Part shown: piece by piece, positions 56,959 to 64,000 of the stretch
Numbering within the stretch: the stretch's first letter is position 1
How the letters are laid out: every line of letters starts with the position of its first letter
Source: Mermis nigrescens
Lineage: Eukaryota > Nematoda > Enoplea > Mermithida > Mermithidae
Direction of reading: 5' to 3'
NCBI GenBank assembly: GCA_036768485.1
Contig: JAVLUZ010000142.1
Location: forward strand, 17,171,735 to 17,235,734
DNA length: 64,000 bases
The notes under the pieces: generated by a model
Seen by the model: the letters and a program-made list of their open reading frames with translations, nothing else
Told to the model about the DNA's origin: nothing
Databases searched by the model: none
Made by a program: the position numbers and the translations under genes

Positions 56959-57697
56959 TCAAGTGCGGCGATCCGGTTGATCGCGAGGCAAATACGACTG
57001 AGCGGTACGATGACCGTCAGTCGTGCGCAAATAATCGGGTGTAATGCGCGACGTAGAATGAGCGCGGTTGTTTCCACGCAACATAATAGGCGTAGAATGC
57101 GGCGCGGCGATTTGCTGCTGAACAGGATAACGATCCTGTGATTGCGTAACCGTAGCGCGTGGCATAGATACAGTCATCATAGCTGGGCAATTTGGCGCAG
57201 CGGAATCGCGATGGCGATGATTATCTAAACGCGATGGACGTGGACTGCGACGGCCCAAGGCAGACGGTTGGGCCGCCGGTTGAGCAGAAGCTTGCAAAGC
57301 CGATCGTTCGGCTCTAGTGGCACGGCGTAGTTGGCGAGCGACAAAACGTTCAGCTGACAAACCTTAGAGGTAATAGCGAAATTGGTAGTACGGCGAATAT
57401 GGAATGATTGTAGCGTTTCCTCAGTAGCCTGCGTAGACCTATGGTCGCGCCGTTCTTGTTCCATGCGACAACGGCGTAAGGCGATTTGACCTTCAATAGA
57501 TAAATCGACGGTAGGATGCAATTTAGTGGGCGGCTCGTCCGTGCGAGTCGCAGACAGCGTCGCGGTTGCTTAGGCGGTTGCGAACTTCTTCTAATTGGCC
57601 TGGAAGAGTTATATCCAAGTAACCTTGAATTTGTTGGCAAGCGGCATAGCGTGGAAAAACGAGTGGACACATAATTGGCGGATCTGTGCGCGATCAA
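56959..57697 (-). pseudogene. Broken coding-like block, unknown (possible gag relic)
   Basis: On the minus strand three open segments follow each other with frame changes: one with PLVFPRYAACQQIQGYLDIT and LEEVRNRLSNRDAV (57690-57530), one with LSIEGQIALRRCRMEQERRD (57520-57365), and one rich in Ala, Arg and Gln from SAERFVARQLRRATRAERSA to 56959. The Arg/Ala/Pro/Gln composition and position near less AT-rich non-coding DNA recall a retrotransposon gag, but I recognise no zinc knuckle or protease. It could equally be a decayed host gene. Confidence 0.4.
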
Positions 57698-57854
57698 ATT
57701 AACTGGATTCGCTTATGCACGGTAAATAAGTCAGTGGTTGTCTCAATAATTTCAGAAAAACTTGACAAAAACTTCTTTTGGAAACGGATTGAAAGCTCTT
57801 TCCACGAAAATTGATCTAAGCATACGTCGGATCTGTTCGACCATGCGCCAAGCA

Positions 57855-57962
57855 GTGATCGGACCGAGGCCTCGGCCTCGGCCTCGGCAAGCCTTGGCGT
57901 TTTTTGGAGCTCTCGGCCTCGGCGCCGAGGGCGAAGCTGAAAAGTGCCGAGGCGCCGAGGGT
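57855..57962. repeat. GC-rich CCTCGG repeat element
   Basis: CAGTGATCGGACCGAGGCC begins it, followed by repeated CTCGGC and inverted GCCGAG units to GCGCCGAGGG. The same opening occurs reversed just before the assembly gap (60255-60316). Confidence 0.65.
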
Positions 57963-59319
57963 TAAAATCAAATTTGAATAAGTTTAATATGTCCGTTGAA
58001 TATCAACTATTTAGAATGCATCTGCAGTACAAAGGCTATTTTTAACCTATAGAATTTTCTTGTGGTTTTAGTCGCGTACCCAGTTACACAAAGTTACATA
58101 GAGCAAAGTGCCAATTTATTATTCATGTGATGACTAAGTTTTAATTCTCATGCTTGCTACATGGATCGGAAACACACATTCCCGAAGGGAGGGGTGAGGG
58201 AGGTTTATTACCCTCCTCTCAGAGTACAAGACTCAAGTCAGTGTCAGACGATTTTTGGTGAAAACCTTTTGAATATTCTTGAACCTAATTTTTACTATGG
58301 CAAAAGTGCACCTAACTATTAGAATTTCCTGAAGTGATACAGTATTTTTGAATGTAAGCAAGAGTAAATAGACAAACTGTCACTATAAAACATGCATGTA
58401 ACAGCTCAAAATTTTCGGGAGGGGCTCCTCGGCAAACATGTAACGGCTAGAAATTTCGAGTGGGGGATTAGCGACTCTAATTCTATGTCAAAAATGGCAA
58501 AAGCACCTAAAATAGCCAACAAAGCGCAAATTTTCGCCAAAAATGGGGAGGTTGGGTCAAAATTTTCTGACGTTGGAGGGAAGGGTTAGGGGGAGACGTC
58601 CAACCCTGGGTGGGTGGGGAATTCCCTAAAGCCCTACCTGTTACACGTATGGTTTTCGGCCATTTTTATGGGAGAGGGCGTAAATGATTACGAATTTTCG
58701 GCCGAAAATCGCAAAAACGCACCTAAAAATGGACAATAAATGCAGGTTTTGCCAAAAATCAATTTCGGCTCGTGCATTTTTTAGAGCCATTTTTATACAA
58801 TGTTAAAATACTTTCTCGGACAAAGTGATATTAATTATATCGTTTTTCAGTATTTTTTAATAAATTTCAAAAATTTTTCGGCGCTTCGCGCAAAATATCG
58901 CTAATATCATGTATTTAGATTGAAGCATAGGCATTAAACACTCAAAAATCAATTTTTGTGTAATCTAGGCATCTTTATGCAGATTTAAATATCTTTTGTA
59001 TCTATTTATACTGTTTTTAAAAATTTTATGCAAAACAAGTACTATTTAATAACTCAGCACATTTAGCCGTTCAAAGATAAAATTGACTAATTTATACTGA
59101 TGTTGCATTGGATTTCTAAGCACAGTAGTGCTTATTACAAGATTTAATTGGCATATTACAATATCTGTAATATTTCTGACTTTGTAGTACAAGTTGTTTT
59201 AGTTTTCTCAGTCAAGTTTTATGTGTAAATTTCATCAAAAGCTCATAAAAATTTCGGCACTTCGCGCCAAATAATCTTATGAACTATATCCAGGCCGAAT
59301 TATCACATTTAGGACCACG
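57963..59319. other. Repeat-rich region including M6
   Basis: Contains an M6 element (58391-58651) and AT-rich DNA with CGGCGCTTCGCGCAAA near 58878 and CGGCACTTCGCGCC near 59256. No gene seen. Confidence 0.5.
58391..58651 (+). mobile_element. M6 element, apparently partly duplicated
   Basis: CATGCATGTAACAGCTC opens it and the opening is repeated 40 bp on (ACATGTAACGGCTAG). It ends ACCTGTTACACGTATG. The double start suggests an internal duplication or two overlapping insertions. Confidence 0.6.
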
Positions 59320-59950
59320 GTTTTTTGTATTCGGCAAAGATTTTTCATAATGTACAGAGACTTTTCAGGACTGTCTTAGTAAATGCACAAAGATTTTTTG
59401 GAGAGACAAAAACTGTATAAAGGTGTAAAATTCCCGAAAATTTTCGGCGCATCAGTAATTGTCTGTCCTACATATCTTTAAAATAGTAGAATTTGCATTT
59501 AGAATGGAAAAAATGTCAAATATTCAGAGACCCAGGAATTAGCTAAGATGCGCTAACGATGGTCGAAAACCCCTTTTTTACCACACAAAATCGCTACTGT
59601 ATCATACCATAATAGTACACAAAAATTTGCATGTACAAAATGTTCAAAGACTTTTGGATACCAAGGACCAATAAATTTAGGAATCTAGCCTTTTTTGCAT
59701 ATCAAATATGAAAAATAGCTAAAACATCCTATATAGCATGTTTTAATGTAAAAAGCTGCATTTTTAACTACTTTTTGTCCCATTCTGACTAGTTTCGTCA
59801 CTCTTGTAAGTGAAAAATATAATAATTCATCGGAAACTTTGACAATTCAGATCATTTTAAAGTCCATTCTGGGTATTTTATGGGTTAACAAAACAGATAT
59901 GTATTATTCGGCGCGAAGCGCCGAAAAAATTTTAATACCTTCGCTGCTTT
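59320..59950 (-). mobile_element. H repeat, copy 3
   Basis: Reverse-oriented H text: GGTTTTTTGTATTCGGCAAA, then GGTCGAAAACCCCTTTTTTA and a perfect GGCGCGAAGCGCC hairpin at 59910-59922. Ends approximate. Confidence 0.5.
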
Positions 59951-60254
59951 TGTACCCAAAAATCATACAGAAAATGTTTCATTTTTCATTTTTTCAAAAC
60001 AATGGCTACAGTTCTGTCTTTACTTAGCTTATTTCGTTTGTTCGTCTATTTCTTTGACACTGTTTTCTTATTTATGTATAGTAATAAAAGTTTTCAAGTG
60101 CTTGTTCAGCCATATTTTTTATTATATTTTCCAAGTCTTCAACGGCAACTTGTTAAATTAAGTATGCTTTCATTCTGCTGACTTTATTCAATAAATCCTT
60201 CACACATTTAATCTAGTATTATTGAAAATGACATTCGATAAAGTGGCAAGGATT

Positions 60255-60316
60255 TTAAGGCGCCTCAGCCTCGGGCGAGGCCGAGGGTCCAAAAGTACCC
60301 TCGGTCCGATCACTGG
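60255..60316. repeat. GC-rich CCTCGG repeat element, cut by the gap
   Basis: GGCGCCTCAGCCTCGGGCGA leads to CCCTCGGTCCGATCACTGG, the inverse of the start at 57855. The assembly stops here, probably because of this repeat. Confidence 0.6.
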
Positions 60317-60416
60317 NNNNNNNNNNNNNNNNNNNNNNNNNNNNNNNNNNNNNNNNNNNNNNNNNNNNNNNNNNNNNNNNNNNNNNNNNNNNNNNNNNNN
60401 NNNNNNNNNNNNNNNN
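60317..60416. other. Assembly gap (100 N)
   Basis: Exactly 100 undetermined bases, the conventional size for a gap of unknown length. True length is not known. Confidence 0.99.
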
Positions 60417-60909
60417 TTAACGAACAAAACGGGGCTAGACTCCAGTTTTAAATGAGCATAATGGAAACAATTATGTATCTAACACAAGAGGAAGGACGAC
60501 CGGGCGAGCAATTAGCGATGATCTGCTGACGAATAGATGAAAATTTGAGTTTCTTTCGTTGTAAAAACCAATAATCGTCGATGAGATTTTTTTTTAGTAA
60601 TTGATGATGAAAGTGTTGTTTTCTTTTGATTGGTGTTATAGCGATTTCATGCAAAATGTGCGAGGTGATTCATCTAAACGTTAAATCTATTTGTTTAGCT
60701 TGTGGAATCAGGCTAGTGGAATCAAACATGCACGCGGGGTGGACATCTATCGATCGATCCCCAGGGGACCAAAAGCGGCAATTCTCTTGGCTTACGGCAA
60801 GCGGGATGAAAAATGAAGGTATTTTAACATGCCTAAATTGCGAAATCACCGTGCGAAAATTCGCATTAGTGGTTTAAATTATCGATTGCTCTACCAAATC
60901 GGATGGAAG
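60417..60909. other. Unassigned region after the gap
   Basis: AT-rich, without a recognised gene or repeat. A Cys-rich frame at 60626-60877 lacks a known zinc-binding spacing. Confidence 0.45.
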
Positions 60910-61097
60910 CAGGGTCGGATTTAGGAGGGGCGTGGGGCGGCCGCCCCTCGTTGGCCCCAAAATAGTGCGCAAAATTAAGGATTTTTGAGCGATTTTTAGC
61001 GATTTTCGGCTTAAACGGCTAATTTTTTCGCCCGAGTCAGGGTTCCGCCCCCCTTAGGGGTACCGCCCCCCTCGGGAAAATCCTGGATCCGCCACTG
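60910..61097 (+). mobile_element. M2 hAT-like MITE, complete
   Basis: It starts CAGGGTCGGATTTAGG and ends TGGATCCGCCACTG. GATGGAAG flanks it exactly (60902-60909 and 61098-61105). 188 bp. Confidence 0.94.
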
Positions 61098-61105
61098 GAT
61101 GGAAG

Positions 61106-61625
61106 TGATTACGAATACACCTTTTTCATCCTTGCTAACTCCAGTTTCCGCATACAGAGTATCTCTCATTTATTTGCCATCAATCAATATGTCTCAATGT
61201 CTCAGATACACAAATTATCTTAATCCTTGGCTTTCGACTCAATTCCGAACATCTAAAAAAAAATTCGATTTTTCAATATTTTTGCTCCTCATTTTGCTAC
61301 ATTTACGCCTAAAAAATTCTCGTTTTTTTATTCTTGGGCGTCTAAACACCGAACTTCCCCCCATACGTATGACTGCTAGCATTTTACTGCTTATGTGAGG
61401 CTTGCATGGTCAATTCTGACAACGTTATGAATTCTCTAACAATCTGACATGGGTAAATAGAAGCGCTGAATAACAAGCAACCACAAGGCATTTAGGTTCT
61501 GTCCTATGTGACCTTAAAAATTTACGCAAAAAATATCGATATTTGGTCATAAATCTTAAAATACGGATTTACTAATGGAAAAAGTATACACTGTATACGG
61601 CAAGTATGATATTCGTGGTCACCGC
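61106..61625. other. M3-like remnants and unassigned DNA
   Basis: CGATTTTTCAATATTTTTGC and TCTCGTTTTTTTATTCTTGG near 61265-61340 resemble the inside of M3, followed by CCCCCCATACGTATG near 61368. Boundaries were not found. Confidence 0.35.
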
Positions 61626-61894
61626 CATATGTGGGCAGCGCCAAAATTTGTGAGGAGGTGCAAGATTTTTAAAAAACACATTATTTCTTCGATACAAAAA
61701 ATGATACAAAATGGCCTTAAAAATGGTGGTATGGAGAAAATAACACAATTTTTTAACGTTTCTCATCGAGCACTATCCATTGGCATCAGAAAATTGCAAA
61801 AAAAACGGGTGGGGTATTTTGGTTTCTGGAGTGGTATTTTGGTTTCTCGGGGGGGGTGCATAACCCACAAACCCCCCCTACGCCCAGGTGTGAA
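61626..61894 (-). mobile_element. M1 MITE
   Basis: Reverse-oriented: CATATGTGGGCAGCGCC to CGCCCAGGTGTG. The flanks GTCACCGC (61618-61625) and GTCACCGT (61895-61902) match at 7 of 8 bases. It carries a small internal insertion near 61670-61700. Confidence 0.9.
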
Positions 61895-62837
61895 GTCACC
61901 GTCCTCGATAAGGCATTCAGTAGTCCGATCAATCGGATCAATTTGATGCTATTTCGCATTGAGCACATGCTTGTAAAATATCAAAAAGGGCCTGATTTTT
62001 GCGTAAGTGCTTACAATCGACCTAAGGTGATTTTTTATTTATTAAAAATATATGATACTTTTACCTTTATATATTCATGGTGAGGTTTTGATTCAACACG
62101 CACACTGTCGGCAGCACATTGCCTAAGTTATCAGCGAGAAAATAAAATAAAAAGTTGCCTAAATATTAAGCAAAGTGTGATCCAAGCTCTCAGACCGGTT
62201 TATCAGCGGTCAAGATTCATATAGGCGTGAGTTTCAGGATTAAAGCCTGGTATTCTTTCGATATGTTTTTCGTTTCTTCGAGATCCAAAATGTTTAGAAA
62301 ACTGGATCATTGCAATGAAAACAGATTCATTTCACGCAAAATTGCCAAAAGGTATTGCGCTTTTTATGTGGATATCCTCTTGGCAAGCATTATTCGTGTG
62401 CGTGCATGATGTCTGAATTCTAAAAAATTGAAAAATATCGAAGTAAGCAATAATAATAAAAAAATTGAGACTAAAAAGTACAATATCAGGGTAAACGTTG
62501 GTACAAAAAATTTTGAAAGGAAAAGCACAGGCTGTTTTCATTGATATGCCATAGTTCAGATTCATAATGGAGCGTGGCATTCCTGATAGGTCTGATCAAC
62601 GAAGTAGAATTATTACCTAAATCTCATTGATGCTTTCTTCAATGAGACGACCAGAATAATCAGGATCCTTAATAAAACTCTCCAGATTTATTCAAATAAC
62701 ATTCTTATCGCATCGGAAATTACGCTTTAGAATCGATCAATAGCAAGCGAGAAAAGTGCCACGGAATAGAAACAAATTAAGTGCTTGAACGATAGTTTTT
62801 CAAACGCGAAAACCGATTCATAAGAACAAAGTGCGAC
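61895..62837. other. Unassigned region
   Basis: AT-rich DNA between two M1 copies. No gene, RNA gene or repeat recognised. Confidence 0.5.
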
Positions 62838-63105
62838 CACACCTGGGCGTAGGGGGTTCGGGGGGTACGCACCCCCCCTCGCGAAGCCAAAATACCCCCC
62901 CTCCCCCCAGAAATCAAGATACCCCCAGAATTCAATTTTTAAATTATTTTCGTTTTTTTTCGCAATTTTTTGATGCCAATGGATAGTGCTCAATGAGAAA
63001 CGTTGAAAAATTGTGTTTTTTCGCTTTACCACCATTTTTAAGGCCATTTTTTGACCTTTGGAAAACCTTGCACTCCTCCCGCCAGAATTTTCGTGCTGCC
63101 CACCT
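62838..63105 (+). mobile_element. M1 MITE
   Basis: It starts CACACCTGGGCGTAGG and ends CGTGCTGCCCACCT (last bases replaced). The flanks AGTGCGAC (62830-62837) and GGTGCGAC (63106-63113) match at 7 of 8 bases. Confidence 0.9.
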
Positions 63106-63420
63106 GGTGCGACCCTTAAGCGATGCGTCGCAGTCAATATTTTAAAAATTACGTTTCGGGAATTCAAGTTCATAAATGATGGGCCCGCAATTCTGGGGAA
63201 CTTGAGGTTGAAAGAACTTCATGGGAAAAGAAGTTTAAAAAATTGATAGAAGACGGGAAAAACATTTTTTGACGTTTCCCATCGAGCTATTTCATTGCAT
63301 GAAATAGCCGGTGGAAAACTTCTCAAGAATGAAATTATGGAGTTCTTCGGAGATTTTTTGGAATCCGAGGATCCAACCTCTTGACTTCAGAGACCTCCAA
63401 ACCCTAAAGATTGTGATTAA

Positions 63421-63835
63421 AAATATGGCCATTCACGAAGATTGAATGACTGAGAAAGAGAGCGGAATAGATGTACATATTATTGTTGAGAATGGGACGA
63501 TCACGTGCTATGTATAATGACTCCTTGATTAAAAGATCAAAGAGTTGGATGCTCGACTGACACCTTGGAAGCAATCTGATGTAATTGGATGATTGCTATT
63601 TGAGATATGTTTGTGAATAGCAGATAAGATATCGTCCTAAATTGGCTTTCCTGTAGTAAATGAGATGCAGTAAGCTCTGCAATTTTACTCCCAAATACAT
63701 GGCGAGTTTCGCCAATGTAAGTAGCCATACAGCTAGAACACGTACCTATACTTATATACTAAATTTGAGAGTAGCTTGCAGGTGCAGCATCCTTGTTCTT
63801 AAAAAACCGGCTGATAATATGACAGGTTTGTAAAC
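63421..63835 (-). pseudogene. GIY-YIG endonuclease end of a retroelement, frameshifted
   Basis: On the minus strand, broken frames give FFKNKDAAPASYS, SNLVYKY, CSSCMATYIGETRHVFGSKI, then HPITSDCFQG and a last segment reading LLIKESLYIARDRPILNNNM. This order (F-K-x-K-D, S-N-x-V-Y-K, C-x-x-C-x-x-x-Y-I-G-E-T, x-E-S-L-x-I) is that of the GIY-YIG endonuclease domain at the C-terminus of Penelope-like and related retroelements. At least three frame changes separate the parts, so it is dead. The reverse transcriptase part is not in the window or is lost. Confidence 0.8.
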
Positions 63836-63890
63836 AAACCTACTTAATCTGAGGATAAAATGCAGATATAAGCCTTAGAATTTTACTGCG

Positions 63891-63998
63891 TACATTGTAG
63901 CCATGCACACAGTGTAAGGCAAAACAAGAGAATAGCATAGTTTTTCACACCCGACTTCTTGTTTTACCTTACACTGGTGTGCATGGCTACAATGTACA
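63891..63998. repeat. Inverted repeat, 38-bp arms
   Basis: TACATTGTAGCCATGCACAC continues to AAAACAAG at 63928, and the inverse CTTGTTTTACC leads to GTGTGCATGGCTACAATGTA at 63998, with about 30 bases between. Only one substitution and one single-base indel separate the arms. It could be a small palindromic transposon or a structured terminus of the neighbouring retroelement. Confidence 0.85.
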
Positions 63999-64000
63999 TA

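Overview
The window is intron-rich, AT-rich animal DNA, most likely from a protostome invertebrate. It holds parts of two conserved nuclear genes in a dense bed of small DNA transposons and retroelement relics. No bacterial, phage or CRISPR feature was seen. There is one 100-base assembly gap (60317-60416). Gene 1, minus strand: the first three coding exons of an integrin alpha subunit (exon 1 at 7498-7676, exon 2 at 4247-4365, exon 3 at 419-537). They join in frame as signal peptide, start of the beta-propeller and the first FG-GAP repeat. The gene then leaves the window on the left. Gene 2, plus strand: a complete COQ2 (4-hydroxybenzoate polyprenyltransferase) gene from 25335 to 51433, about 26 kb long. 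I rebuilt it from splice sites, phase and family motifs. It has six constitutive coding exons (25335-25554, 30216-30382, 32821-32942, 33016-33101, 47736-47924, 51320-51433) and two homologous versions of one exon, both 131 bp long with identical phases (37270-37400 and 46799-46929). Because 131 is not a multiple of three, only a transcript with exactly one of them keeps the frame. The two versions differ at the Phe/Leu and Ala/Ser positions that, in animals that make rhodoquinone, distinguish the rhodoquinone isoform (COQ-2e type) from the ubiquinone isoform (COQ-2a type). This is the main biological finding: the gene appears built to switch between ubiquinone and rhodoquinone by mutually exclusive splicing. 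The rest is repeats. The commonest is a hAT-like MITE of about 210-300 bp (here M1, about 18 copies) with 8-bp target duplications that fit the hAT pattern NTNNNNAN. Other families: M2 (CAGTGGCGGATC ends), M3 (CATAGATGCAC), M4 (CAGGGGCGTAGC), M5 (CATACGTGGGCAGC with a different body), M6 (CATACATGTAACGGC), M7 (GTACAGCATGGGAATTC), M8 (CAGGGCCGTAT), M9 (CATAGGTGCGCAAGG) and H (TTTGTACATGTACAAAG). Also present: a piggyBac-like TTAA element, a pogo/Tc1-like element, a foldback-like element with minisatellite arms, an apparently intact Tc1/mariner-superfamily element (53412-54773, 373-codon transposase), two 5'-truncated LINE ends, a GIY-YIG retroelement relic, and tandem repeats. Many elements are nested, and exact target duplications give their order of arrival. 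Layout: 1-7.7 kb integrin exons in repeat-filled introns; 7.7-16 kb mostly unassigned DNA with M1 copies; 16.4-18.9 kb diverged large tandem repeats; 19-25 kb repeats and a LINE end; 25.3-51.4 kb COQ2; 51.4-55 kb MITEs, the mariner-type element and a long AT microsatellite; 55-58 kb a less AT-rich block with broken ORFs; 58-64 kb repeats, the gap and a GIY-YIG relic.
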